This document shows positions 1-11,754 of a stretch of 64,000 bases of DNA, one piece after another. The position numbers and the translations under genes were made by a program. The stretch spans positions 31,469,695 to 31,533,694 of the forward strand of contig CM038710.1 of the NCBI GenBank assembly GCA_021613375.1, read 5' to 3'. Numbering within the stretch: position 1 is the stretch's first letter; each line of letters opens with the position of its first letter. This DNA is from Megaleporinus macrocephalus. Lineage: Eukaryota; Chordata; Actinopteri; Characiformes; Anostomidae. The notes beneath the pieces were generated by a model. That model saw only the letters and a list, made by a program, of their open reading frames with translations. It was not told the origin of the DNA and did not search any database.

Positions 1-182
1 GAAAAGCCCACTATGGATAAAAAAGTATACAATGTTCGCACTTTACACTGTTAGTAGACAATCAGTCCAGACAAATTTAGCTTCCTTTAGTTCTTAACTG
101 AGGTTACTTTTCAGCTAAATGGCTTAGTTTTGTTAGTTAATGGAGAACTAGGTGAGGTTTGAGTGAGTGGATAAAAACCTGG

Positions 183-310
183 GATATCCATCCTTCCATC
201 CTATTATCTTCCACTTTAGCCCACTAGCCGTGGTCACGGCGGTGCTGGAGCCCATCACTGGCGAAGGCAGGGCTACCCATGGACAGGTCACTAGTCCATT
301 GCATAGCCAA
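183..310. repeat. Dispersed repeat of unknown class (block 1; also 35348-35470)
   Basis: TCTTCCACTTTAGCCCACTA, GTGCTGGAGCCCATC and CCATGGACAGGTCACTAGTCC are landmarks of a repeat I recall as frequent in fish genomes. A short related piece (CATCCATCCGTCTTCCAC ... GGGGGCTGGAGCC) occurs inside the expanded hAT element at 11906-11967 and 47066-47126. Confidence 0.5.
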
Positions 311-1936
311 ACTTGGGATATACTTATAGAAAAGATTTGGGTTACTATGGACTTCTAGTGTTTGTTAGCAATGTTTGCTCGCAGCTCCCAGATTAAAACT
401 AAGAAGCAAAATCAGGACACAAAAAACTAGTTTTGGTTGACTTGAGTACATGTAGGAATGTATGTGGTATGTAGAAAGTAATCAGATTTTTTGCTGAGCC
501 GTTCCCTTAACGATGGTGATAGTAGAGAGTGCAGTATCCACGGACGCACACCAGCACTAAATGTCCTGGGCTGAGTTTACAGACTGGAGGTGAAAAACCA
601 GTAGAAGGTAAATCTACTTGGTTGCTGGAAAGTATGCAGATCAAAAACATTATCGTCACTGGACAGACGGGTACAGTAACTCCTTCTTCTGACTTCAAAT
701 CCAACTGTGTCATTGCTACTTCACACCAGACAACCAGGCAGAGCTGTAAATATACTACTGACCTGGAGATATGTGGAATATTATGGTGTCAGTACACTTT
801 AATTTACGCTGGATTAGTGCACAGTAGGTGTTCCCATGTCCATTCAAATAGGTTTAAAAAAATGGTCACCTGGACATCTTCGCTGTAGAAAGAAATGAGA
901 TGTTCCCAAAGTGGTGTTTTAGAATGGGACATCTGAAAACATGACCAGCAGTCGAATGTTTCAGTCTAAGGTGGTTGTGTTTAGCATACTCAGGTATGGA
1001 ATATTTCTGACTAGTGTATGGAAGCCTCAATCCACACCTGACCAGTCCTGAAATGTCAGTTTATCACAGCAGTCCTAGTGGACGCTCAGTCACTGTGGCT
1101 GGTGCGGAAGCTCCGGGGGCAAGTCAACATACTGTGGTGGAGGAGTCAGGGGTTCGATGTTGGACGCAGCGACTTGTGGGGAGCTGGCAGACATCTTCCT
1201 GCCAGCTTCTCAGATTTGATGCGCCTCACTTTGAGAGGAAGCAGTTTGAGTCCTGGACGTCCGTTCCTACGGTTCGACGCTGAAGGGGGTGCTTGTGGCG
1301 GGTTTGGATTGTCCGCTTCCGTTCTGTGTCGGGGCGGGTTGCGCGTGTGCTGCTCTCGGGTCCCTCCAAACGCCCTGTGGCGTCCTCGATCAGTTCTTCG
1401 TAGGCCGGGAGCTGGGTGGTGCTGTCTTGCCGTGCTGTAAACTGGGTAATGGGGTACTGTTCACTGCCAACCACCTCTTCATAACTGGGCACGGCGTAGT
1501 GTTCCACTTGCTCCGCCTGACTACAAGGAACACACAAAACAAACATCCACTAATCTTGGCATTCAGGAGTATTTATTCTTTTCAGAATATTAAACACTTC
1601 ATGGACTCTGTTTTCAATCATCCATAAGAGAGCAGCACTCAAGAGCATTTTGTTCATCACCAAAAGAGTGGAATCTGGCATGAACTTATACCAACAGGAT
1701 CTTGAATACATGTCCTGATTAGTACAGAGTGTTTACTATGATCCTTTCATGGAAGCTACTGTCAATGAACAATTGACCCAATTCTGGTTGCATCCTTATT
1801 TTTGATAAGGAGGGCTGAACAGAGGTCTGTTTGAGAATTGTACAGAGCTCTGTACAACAAGGGTTTTAAAGGGCCCTGAATCAGGGGAAATGAATGTCTC
1901 CTTATTTTTTTTACAATAAGAAAGTCTGATATAGTA

Positions 1937-2192
1937 TGTCATCGCTGTCCACTGAAAAAAAAAATATCTCCAAAATTGCAGCTTTACAGGGAGAGACCAA
2001 AAACATACTTTACTTCTTAATGTAAGTCAATGGAACCAGAATTCTTTCCAGGCTATTTTGGAGCACTTCTATTGGTCCATTTATCATGAAACTCTTCACA
2101 CAATGTAAACAAACATTGGCGGGTTCAAAAATGTGGAAACTTAAAATCACCAAAAATGGAAGATACACGTTTTTCATTGGGACAGCGACGAT
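1937..2192 (+). mobile_element. Palindromic MITE family A, copy in duplicated block 1
   Basis: Family A is a ~210-280-bp element. Its terminal inverted repeats run roughly ATATCGTCGCTGTCCAATG and continue into GAAAAACAAGTATCTCC; the internal landmarks are GTCAATGGAACCAGAATT, TTTTGGAGCACTTCTATTGG and CACACAATGTAAAC. This copy has both ends and indels typical of the low-quality first 4.2 kb. Confidence 0.85.
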
Positions 2193-2219
2193 TGTACTGT
2201 TCATTCTCAAACCACTAGA

Positions 2220-2480
2220 GAAAGTAAGCTGCAACTTTTAATTTGTGGAAGGGTTGACGGTTCAATTTCCTGAATCTACAGACTGTGACTGAGTGCTCTT
2301 GAGCGAGACGCCCAACCCTGTAACTGCTTCCTAGGCACTGTGGATAGGGCTGCCCACTGCTTCAGGCAGGTGTGCTCACTGCTGTGTATGTATATATGTT
2401 GGTGCTTCACTGCAGAGGTTAAATGAGGAGGTCAAATTCCTTTGGAGTTTGCAAATAGTTCTAAATTGTAAATGATATTT
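2220..2480 (+). mobile_element. tRNA-derived SINE (block 1)
   Basis: A degenerate B box GGTTCAATTTCC, then GTGCTCTTGAGCGAG, AACTGCTTCC, GTGCTCACTGCTG, GCTTCACTGCAGAGG and a CAAATAGTTCTAAATTG tail. Same family as 53395-53690. Confidence 0.7.
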
Positions 2481-2618
2481 GTTTATTCTTTTTTAATTCA
2501 TGGTGTGATGCCAGAAAACATCAATGCATTTACATATAGCAGCCTATTCAGGACTACTGCAGTTTCAACCCAGAATATACAGGGCACAGGGACAGCATCA
2601 GAACTAGAGATCATTTAC

Positions 2619-2830
2619 ATATCATCACTGTTCAAAGAAAAACATGCATCTCCATTTATGTCTGTTTTGATTTTTCTAGAACATTTAAATGCGGCAGCGT
2701 TTACATTGTGTGAAAAATCACAATGAACAGACAAATAGAAATGCTACAAATTACTTTAATAAAAATTCTGGCCCCATTGAAAGTAATGCAAGTTCTTGAA
2801 CAGCAATGTTTTTCTTTGGACAGCGACACT
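2619..2830 (-). mobile_element. Palindromic MITE family A, diverged reverse copy (block 1)
   Basis: Ends ATATCATCACTGTTCAAAG and CTTTGGACAGCGACA; the internal CAATAGAAGTGCT-type segment is in reverse orientation. It is among the most diverged copies. Confidence 0.7.
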
Positions 2831-3423
2831 TTATAAGTAACTAAACAGCCTATTTTATTCTAAGACATGAAGACAGGTTGAAAAATAGTTCTGTAAAATG
2901 TACTGTCATTGTTTTTGCTTCAAGAAACCACATACATTTTGAAAAGAGGGGAACATTTTAATAAGAATAGCAATAAAAAAAACGAGAACTGCATTAAATC
3001 TTTGTGAATATATCTGACATAATATGTGAACTTGTTCACCCTAACAGATAAATGTGTAAAATCACGTACTGAACATCTATTCTTCTCACCTCTCTCCTGC
3101 CTGGATTTGGTCTGTCTGTGTGTTGCCATTGGTCTGCTGCTGTTCTCTGCCCCCTGGCGTTTGTTGCGTATGCCCAGGCAGAAAGCCAACAGCAGCATGA
3201 CCATACCTGCGGCCGAGCATCACGAAGGCGCTGTCGATGTGTTATTGGTCGCGCTCACTCCCGTGCAGGCTTCGAGCTGTTTCCGCCTGAGCCCGCCGGC
3301 ACCACGCTCCACACGATCATCACAATGCCCAGGGCCACCAGCCCATGCCCAGTGCTGCAGCGGCATACAGGGAAGCATTGCTGGAGCTGCTGCTGGCGTT
3401 GTGCTGGTGTTGCTGTTGGACAT

Positions 3424-5329
3424 GTTTATCTCGTTTATGTTTATGAGAGTTTGTCCCTCCACTCGTCATGAACTTGACCTCATGTCTTTCATGTCCTGTT
3501 CAGTCACAGGCTTGCATTATTGTCTCCGGCACTGTTATCCTGTATTGCATCTCTATGTGCGGTGTGGACTGTCTCTGGCTTGAAGCAAGTTGATCTAACA
3601 ACAAGGACAAAACAGAAGATGCAGTTTAATCAAGTTCATATCAACAATGATCTTAAGTAGTCCATTCACACAAAGACACACACTTTGTTTTAGTGTGCAT
3701 TTAATCACAGATACACAAACTGTCCAACATGTCCTCCTGCTTTTCCATGTGTATTCTGAAAATCAGGGATATAGATAGGGAGATTGTTTCCCTTGACAGC
3801 AATAGCACTCTTCCCTGGCCTCTAATCTTTTAGGAAGACTACACTCGATGTTGTAAGATTGCTGTGAGGATTTGCATTCAACCACACGAGCATTAGGAGG
3901 TCAGCTGTTAATGTTTGTATCACAAAATAACCAACAACCTCATCGTGGTAAACATGTTGCAGCCTCTTCAGAGCATTCCATTCTGTTTGCAATGCTTTTC
4001 TATTGAGGTTTTAAACAAGCTGTGTTCAAATGAATATCAGTCAGTAATAAGGGCGCATGTTAAAGTAGCTTTATTTACTAAACAGGAACGTTTGGATACT
4101 CTAGATAGGGTTAGGGATAGCTGTTTTGTTGCAGTTGAAACCTGTACCCACATCGGCCTTCTGTGACCTAATAGCTTTGAACATAGTGCGCTTATCTAAG
4201 CTAAACAGTTTAAAGCACAAAGGAAGTAATAGGGGTGGAGATTAGAAAAGTCAGGATTATGGACTGACCTATAGACACTAACTAATTACACTTCGTTGTG
4301 ACCAGCACTGTGCCAATATCCAATCATTTGTTTTATGTTTTAGCTTTTTAAAACAAAGCAAGTAAACATTGACCTATATAAGAAGTGTTCTCTCTGTAGG
4401 ACTGATCAAAACTCTCAAGACGACTCATCATGGTGTTGTAACTTCTTTTCTTGCCGTCAAAGTGAAAAGGGAGACCAGTTCAGAGTATAAGCTTTATTCT
4501 TGTGGATACCGCGGTACAGACGTTCTTGGAGGCTCTCTCAAACATGGTCTACCCTGGTCTAGGCAGCTGCACTGTTATTGGCATGGTCTGCATGGTCTTA
4601 TAGGCCTGCCTCCATGTTCCAGTTGGCCCATGTCATCCAGTCGTTAGCTCCTGGGTTTGGGACTGCTTTTCTGGGGTTTCCTGCCATAAATGATGTGATT
4701 CACTGAATCATAAACTTCTTGTAACCTCTGCAGTGGGTATATTCTGCAAAGCCACAACACAGCTGAATCAGACACAACAACTTTTTTTTATAATTTAAGG
4801 AAACTTATGATTAACCAAGTAACTGTCAACACTAATACATAAATGTACAACCAACGCTTGTGGTTAAAAAGTAAATTTAATCCCAGATAAATTATAGATA
4901 TTTGACTAGACAGGTTTTTCCTTTTGAAACACAGGAGCGCAGGAGCCCTTCTTAGTGATGCACAATTCTGGGTTTTCTTACATCTTTAGCAGAGCCACAG
5001 ATAAAGTGATACAGCGGCTATTTTTGAATAGCCACAGATCACAGTAACATGTTGTAAATCCATTCTTTTCGATTCTTAGAGTGTGTTTGAGTTGAAGAGA
5101 GACGTTGGTACTGCTTTTCAAAATGACTAGGATATTAGGGCAAACGGCACAGTGCTAAAGTAGTCTAACAACTGACTCCTTATTTAAAATGTCAAGCTTC
5201 TGTTGAGTGAAGCTGAGTTCAGTCTTATGTTATTGCCCGCTAAAGTGTTTGCTGGCTAATGGTTACTATATATAGTGCGTCTCATGAGAGTTTAATAGCT
5301 GTGAGTTACTGACTCTGTGTTGACTCTAC
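3424..5329. other. Non-coding, upstream side of tmem51 copy 1
   Basis: Apart from the leader of the tmem51 coding exon I see nothing recognisable. The indel-dense part of copy 1 ends near 4240. Confidence 0.5.
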
Positions 5330-5535
5330 TGTTTAAACCAGTGTTTTTCAACTCTGCTTCTGGAGGTTCACTGCCCTGCACTGTTTGTCTTGCTCTCCAC
5401 ACACCTGATCCAACGAATCAGCTCATTAACAGCCAATTATTGAGTTAAAGTGGCTGAGTCAAAGCAGAGAGCGATGTAAATGTGCAGACCGGTGGGCCTC
5501 CAGCACCAGGGCTCAGAAACACTGCTTTAAACTAT
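5330..5535. repeat. Dispersed palindromic repeat (block 1)
   Basis: The imperfect inverted ends TTTAAACCAGTGTTTTTCAA and CAGAAACACTGCTTTAAAC enclose CTTCTGGAGG/CCTCCAGCACCAGG and CACACCTGATCCAACG. From memory this type is common in fish. Related half-copies appear near 27420-27510, 28150-28385 and 29566-29650. Superfamily unknown. Confidence 0.6.
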
Positions 5536-5682
5536 GCATATAAACTTAAGGCTGGCTCACAGTCAGGCTGTATGTGCTCATTAAACAGAATGGAAGTGAG
5601 TGGGCTACACTACATTACTGCCATTTCTGGTACATTAGACTAAGTTTTTTTATTTTTTCAGTTTGTTTAGTACAGACTATAG

Positions 5683-6487
5683 CAGAGGTCACTAATAGGC
5701 AGACTGTGGTCCAGGTCCGGACCCAGAGGTTGTCCATTGCGGATCCAAAGCGATAAACTATTAAGAGCGATTTAATTTTGAAAGTGTTTATTTTTTAAGC
5801 GTTAAAATTATTTTAGGCGGCCGAGCCTAAAATAATCTTGTCCTTTTCTTGTCCTTACGGTATACAGGCTTTGCGACGCATTAACCTGACAGACCAATCG
5901 CGTGCGCTGTAAGATCACCAAATCAGATCTAGTGTGTGGTGCATGCACAGGCGAGGTACGAAGCGAGAAGCAGCAGTCAGAAAGTAAATCAGGTCGGAGA
6001 AAGAACAACATGCTCCAAAAAATTAAAGTTGATGGAGAAACCCGACTGTTTTAACCAGAAATGGACTGAGATTTATGTTTATTCTTCCCACAGGTGGCTC
6101 CAAACCAACAGGTCAAGCTGTTCAACTGAGTTTACAAGGAGACGCTGCTTTATTTGCTGTTTATATAAATAAACACTTTAAGATGCACTTTTTTTAAAGC
6201 ATTCTGTTTCTTAATGTAGCTCTTGTTTTTACTTCAAGTGAGTAAAAAACTTTTATTAGATGTAATTAATTCAGTTTTGCATTTAAACATACTGAAATAT
6301 ACTGAACGGTATGTGTGATGTGTTGGTCTTTCAGCTGCTGATGGTATAAGATGCTGATACTAGGCTACTTTAGTATACAGGATATGGCACTGAATCATAA
6401 CACAAGTTAGAATTTATGATGGTCCGGACCTTGGCCTGAAGAGATCCCTCTAACTGGACGTTACTGAATTATTATTAAATACCACTG
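5683..6487 (+). mobile_element. hAT fossil with GTF2IRD2/ZBED-like N-terminal remnant (copy 1)
   Basis: Ends CAGAGGTCACTAAT and ACCACTG; flanks GACTATAG (5675-5682) and GTCTATAG (6488-6495) are an 8-bp duplication with one mismatch. Inside, around 6010-6120, translated pieces MLQKIKVDGE and FNQKWTEIYVYS in two frames resemble the start of the GTF2IRD2/ZBED-like hAT-derived proteins. It is about 805 bp, non-autonomous and frameshifted. Confidence 0.65.
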
Positions 6488-6499
6488 GTCTATAGCCTT

Positions 6500-8160
6500 G
6501 TTTGTACAAAACACACTTCTGCGTTGATGTAGTCATTAGACGTGTCAACGATCTTAGATTTGTCGTTTAACAAGTAATTACTGACTAATTATGCTCTTAT
6601 CATTATTAAGCATTATTTGTCTTGTCCTTAGCAGCATTCAGTCAAACTATATTGATTCATCTACATCAATTACTGTGTCTTATAAAACAACACTGCTCTC
6701 AAATCGATATTCTTGTTTTTCTAAGTATCAAAGACGGCATCACTGACACAGTTTCACAGCTGAGGATATTAGAGCTGAAAAAAAAGGAACTGTGAAATCA
6801 CGCTGGCATTAACGGCTGACCAGATTAAATGTACTGGGGTTTTATTTCTTCTTTCCGTCCCTGTAAGTGTAGATAAATCTGGTATTTATTAAAAGGTTTC
6901 ATTCCCTCCTTCATGAACAGAGGCCTTTTTTCTTATCCCTAAAAGTAATAGGAAACCCTAATCCTCGATAACTCATAGCCGCTTACCTCCTTGAACTCTG
7001 ACTGAAGGATCTCGGTTCCTATCTTGGCAGAAAGACTGCAACTCACTTTACTTAGGATATCTGTGAACGCTGGGACTTACTTACAGTGCCTGTGAAAGAG
7101 CCCATATAATGGAAAACTAAAGGATCTTTACTTTCTTAAAACCGGAGTTTGGAGTTTTACGTAAACACTGTAAACATTGCACCTCAGTCCATATTTATAT
7201 GTTACAGTATGTTCATCGTACAGCTTCTCTGGGCCTGGCAGCTTCTCTGGGCTCGTCGAAAACATGACATTTAAATGACGTTTCACGTCCGAATCTCTCA
7301 AGTCCATCACCTTATTCATACGTCAACACTCGTGCTTACACCCACAAACCCATGTGAAAAACATAGGCCAAGCCCAAAACGGCAAAACATTAGCTTTTAA
7401 TGGTCTTAACAACAAATCTAATAGATAAAGAGGCTCAGTATAGGAGAGGTTCTCTCTTTGTTTTCTTTAAATGTTTTGAGGGTAAACAGTCTTTCACAGA
7501 CAGAGGAATCAATACTGTTCCACTCAGCACGGAAGGCTATGAACGACTGGAACACACTGATAAGCTAATTATCAAACTAACCAAACCTTCTCTATAGGCT
7601 TGAAGCCTGGACTCTGATCAGGCCAAAACCATCAGCATAAACCATTATATTTTGGGCTTGGTCCATTTTTTTTCATGCGAGACTGCTGGGCTGTGTTAAA
7701 TATTACACTCATTCACACCATCGATAGCAGCTGTTCATTTACAGACTCTTGGCTTGACGCATTTACATTTTTTTACTGTAACGCAACAAAAAGCTCTGGT
7801 GCCATACCATTAGTCATTCAACTAAACAGACTAAATCAAGCCCAATCTGTATGTGCTTTTACTCACATTGTGTAGCATACTGGTATAAAGGTTTTAACTC
7901 CTAAACCAGTATGTGAGATGAACCGGTATATCATCTACTGCAATGAGAAGCCCATTTAAGGCCACACATCCAAGTAGAACAAAAGTCATTTACAAGTCAG
8001 TCCTAAAGGCACAGTAACTAAATTAGTTGATTCTAAGGGATGAACCAGATTAACAACATCCATATTAACTTAAAGACTGAACTACATATAACTGTAGAGT
8101 AGCAGCCAATAAAATAAAACTATATTGCAATTAGTCAATATGAACACAATCAGCCCTAAC
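6500..8160. other. Non-coding stretch in block 1 (same as 41655-43315)
   Basis: No gene, RNA gene or clear repeat seen. It is the equivalent of tmem51 5' intron sequence in block 2. Confidence 0.45.
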
Positions 8161-8162
8161 AG

Positions 8163-8441
8163 ATATCGTCACTGTCCAATGAAAAACAAGTATCACCAAA
8201 ATTGCAACTTTACAGGACAGAACAAAAACCTACTTTACTTTCAATGTAAGTCAATGGAACCAGAATTATTTCCAAGCTGTTTTGGAGCATTTCTATTGGT
8301 CTATCATTTCTATTGGTTTATCATTTATCTATTGGTCCAATTTTCACACAATGTAAATGACCATTGGTGTGTTCAAATGATATAGAAAACTTAAAATTGA
8401 CAAAAATGAGGATACATATTTTTATTGGACAATGACAATAT
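8163..8441 (+). mobile_element. Palindromic MITE family A copy (block 1)
   Basis: Ends ATATCGTCACTGTCCAATG and CATTGGACAATGACAATAT-like; forward orientation. A local triplication of the CTATTGGT segment lies near 8293-8340. Confidence 0.85.
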
Positions 8442-8723
8442 GAATCAGAAAAAATACTTTTCAGCATTCACAAAAGCTGCCTGTCACTCATCTAAGCTAT
8501 ACTATGAAAAGTAACATCAGTATTTGACTTCCTTCTGTATTAGATAGCTGGCCAATTATATCAAATAAAGCAGTTGTAGTTCTTCAAAAGTGTTTTCCCA
8601 TTAGGTCTTCTAATCTTTAAGCCAGAGAAGTCTCACTATGGAGACCACTGACTGTAAATAGCCATGTTTTGAACAGATCAAGCACTGATTACATTTTTCA
8701 TTTTGATGAAACTGCTTTTTACA

Positions 8724-8725
<2 letters not shown>

Positions 8726-8781
<56 letters not shown>
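8726..8781 (+). repeat. (AC)n microsatellite
   Basis: Pure (CA) run of ~56 bp; the counterpart in the second block (43881-43942) is longer by 6 bp. Confidence 0.97.
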
Positions 8782-8784
<3 letters not shown>

Positions 8785-9090
8785 TTGTCTTACTATATTA
8801 GTGAGGTCATCCATAGGTTTCTATTGATATTTGTTTTACTATAACTAAATAATACTAGACCTACACCTAAACCTAACCCTAACCTTAATATTAGTATCCA
8901 AAAGACAAATTTTCTGCTCAATTTGATTTTTTTTAAACTATATTTTTGAAGAAAATGACGTGTTGTAAAGTGAGGACCAGCAAAATGTCCTCACTTTACC
9001 AAAAAAGTCAGACTGTACTATACTAGTGAGGACATGTGGTCCTCACAACTATACCTCTACAAGAACACACACACCACACACACACACATA
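8782..9090. repeat. (CA)n-flanked dispersed element with GTGAGGACATGTGGTCCTCAC palindrome (block 1)
   Basis: Between two (CA) tracts lies a conserved module: TGTTTGTCTTACTATA, then CCTAACCCTAACC-like text, then a GAGGACATGTGGTCCTC palindrome near 9029-9045. The same module is shortened at about 32815-32970. It resembles a repeat I recall as common in teleosts (usually reading GTGGGGACATTTGGTCCCCAC). Class unknown. Confidence 0.65.
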
Positions 9091-9869
9091 GCCATGTACT
9101 GCTGATTCACCACTCAATCACACACAGCTCCAGGAAGGACATATAAATGTAGGCCTTGTCATAAAACAGTTTCCTAGAACTTCTGCTCACACTCCTCTCT
9201 CCTTCAGATCACGCCTGATCTCCAGTCTGCAAGAAAATGCTAATTCCATCAGTGCATTCTGGGATCAGGTCTTTAGAGCTCCTGTCAACAATTAAAACAC
9301 AGTTAATGCAGTTATTGCAGTGTCTGTCAACTTTAAGGTATGTGTGCCGGGGTAGTGTGCTTTGGCGTAAGACATTATGGTGCAGGACTGTGCCAGGAAA
9401 GCCTGGAATTTCCTGGTTCTGAACAACGTAACAGCTGACAAACACTACAATAAAACACAAGGCTGTCTGATACAATACAGATTACAGCCATTGGCAGCGC
9501 AATCTTTCCACTGGTGTCTGACACCGTGCCCATGTCAGTACCACCTAAGGGCGGATCCTAGTGAACATGCAGATACTATAAGGAAGTGTGAAAGTAATGA
9601 GTAGACTTCATGTAAATATCTTTATCACACCACTTTATCAGTGAGGTTCATAGATTTTTTATTTATTTACACCCTAAACTTACACACCATTTATTTGTGA
9701 CTTAACTCCTTAAACAAAATACGTAATTCAGTATCAACTACGAATTATTTAGTAACTACTATGAATTATTATAACTACTATTGTTACGAGAGGAATTTAA
9801 GTATAAAGTCCATACAGGTATAACCGCAACAATACTGCACAGCAGGAAGCTTCAAAATAGAGTTCAGAG

Positions 9870-10199
9870 TTAACACTTTGATGCACAACATGGCTCAAAA
9901 TGGACCTTTATGTATTCACTATGGAATTTGATACTATTGACATTTGTAAACATTTGCAGTCGCGGACATATTTACAAAAATGTATTTTGTTTATGAAGTA
10001 AATAAATAATAATTTGAGGTAATCAAAAAAAGATTTTTTAGTGAACACGAGGAACATTAAATAATTAAATAAACTGATTTCAACAGATCTACCGAGATAC
10101 TCAGCAATATAGAAAATAACAGGAAATAAATACAGGGTCAAGTTTGGCCCGTGTTGTGCATTAGAAGGGGTTTGCTTAGCTTGTGCATTAAAGGGTTAA
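9870..10199. mobile_element. piggyBac-like MITE with TTAA duplication (copy 1)
   Basis: TTAA at both ends (9870-9873 and 10196-10199), followed inward by CACTTTGATGCACAA and its inverted partner CCCTTTAATGCACAA. Length is 330 bp including both TTAA. The TTAA target and CCCTTTRATGC-type ends are characteristic of piggyBac elements. No transposase. Confidence 0.75.
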
Positions 10200-10614
10200 T
10201 GTTCATGTTTATGTTAAGGGCTGTTTCACTTTGAGTGTATGGCAGTTTATTGATGGGGCTATCTTGCTGACTTAGCAAACACAAAGGAACCTCCCGCAAA
10301 CTGTCCAATATAGACCCTTCAAAGATATCAGCTTTATATCTCCACTGGTCTGATTAAGGTCAGAAAACTCCCACGTAGCCTGGTAACTGAAAAGCATAGC
10401 CAAGAATAAGGTTGCAGTAGTGAACTGTTGTCACCTTATACTGTAGTATGACTACTGATGGACTATTGATGATTATAGCATATAGACTTGTTTATTAACA
10501 GCACTAATAAAAATTTGGGATGCATCAATACTGCGATGGTTTAATTACACTTCTACTCATGAAAACACACCTATACCAATATAGCGATACCAGTTGACAC
10601 CACATGACATAGAC

Positions 10615-11136
10615 TAGGGGTGGGCGATATGGCCCTACAATAATATCACGATATTTCATGTTTTTTTTGCGATAACGATACTCTTGGTGATATGACAAAA
10701 CATTGAATTAAAAAAATATTTCAAGAATACACTACTGCAACAAATTGAAAATTAAATTTTATTTATTACATACAATATGACATGGCACACCACTAACTGA
10801 TATATTAAAAAATACAAGGATTTGTTTATTAGATTGTAACAGAAGTTAATAATCCAGAATGTCACTATACTAAATAATGCACTCCAAATATCTCCATATA
10901 TCCAGGACTGAAGTGAAATGAATGATGCTGGACCAATAAAATCTGTCTCTAGTAGATATATAATGGCAAATGAGAAAAGTGTGAATGTTTCTTTTGCTAA
11001 AAACAGTAAAAGTAGTACCCTGATGTGATAATTAGGAATGGGTGATATGGCACGATATTTCAGGGTATAATATTGTTCACAATATTCAAAAATGTTGGCC
11101 ATATTATTGTGTACAATACGATATGGCACACCCCTA
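10615..11136 (+). mobile_element. Composite hAT MITE, 522 bp (copy 1)
   Basis: TIR TAGGGGTGGGCGATATGG at the left and CCATATCG-type end with CACACCCCTA at the right; 8-bp duplication ACATAGAC at 10607-10614 and 11137-11144. Two further TIR-like ends lie inside, at 10795 (CACACCACTA) and 11033 (TAGGAATGGGTGATAT). The element thus has a 181-bp left module, a 237-bp core and a 104-bp right module. The minus-strand 133-aa frame here is a chance reading of the MITE. Confidence 0.88.
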
Positions 11137-11754
11137 ACATAGACTGACGGCACTAATGATCAAACGACTAAAACTGGCAAAGAAGGAGGATCTGCTCACA
11201 CAGACAAGTGTAACTGATTCTACGGAGGTTGGACACAAAGTCACTGGTCACTTTAAACACACTGTGAAACATTTTTAAATGGACCTTATCTAACCCTAAC
11301 CATCACGTCCGCTTCACCAATACAGGTACAGAGACAATGCTAGCAAAACGGAGGTAAAGAAAGTCCACATTTACTACTAAAGTCCGTCTATAAGATTATT
11401 TAACTGAACAGAACTGTATGGCAGTGTAAGAGAATAAAAGCTCCACAGAGTCCTTGGTCTGCTCCATAACTGAAGGTGAGTCTAAGGTGAGTAGCATCTA
11501 CCCCATGTGCTTCTTGTCTCATCTGCTTGTTACCTTTACCAAAGCTCTCCACTACCTGGGCTGGAGCTGTCACAAGGCTGAGTCCGAGCGATACACTACA
11601 CATCTGCATCTTTCCTGCTTTACTGTCTCATTGTAAATGTTTAAACGCCGTTAAAGACGCCGATTTCGGCAATGTCTGTTGGAACATGAACCTTTGACTT
11701 ACAAACAGACACACACTGACCCTGATCTGACCCCATAAAGAAACACACACACAC

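Larger units (their letters stand above)
1090..3423 (-). pseudogene. tmem51: Broken duplicate of tmem51 (copy 1)
   Basis: The exon equivalents are 3423..3090 and 1520..1090, with the same splice sites as copy 2. The first exon carries seven one-base indels relative to copy 2 (334 versus 335 bp) and one substitution. The second carries about five more indels plus two or three substitutions. Neither exon gives a continuous reading frame, so the two helices and the PPxY tail are scattered over frames. A decaying pseudogene would be expected to show more substitutions than indels, and this one does not. The breaks therefore look like unpolished long-read errors, or they sit in an assembly haplotig. 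Called a pseudogene only in the sense that the sequence as given cannot encode the protein. Confidence 0.75.

Noticed and set aside
3026..3583. 185-aa plus-strand frame
   Set aside because: It is antisense to tmem51 copy-1 exon; the equivalent in copy 2 is also antisense.
8866..8886. CCTAAACCTAACCCTAACC as an interstitial telomere
   Set aside because: It is short and part of a dispersed (CA)-flanked repeat that occurs in both blocks and, without it, at 32.8 kb.
10752..11153. 133-aa hydrophobic frame (143 aa in the second block)
   Set aside because: It lies within, and runs slightly past, the composite hAT MITE; the frame is incidental to TIR and core sequence.
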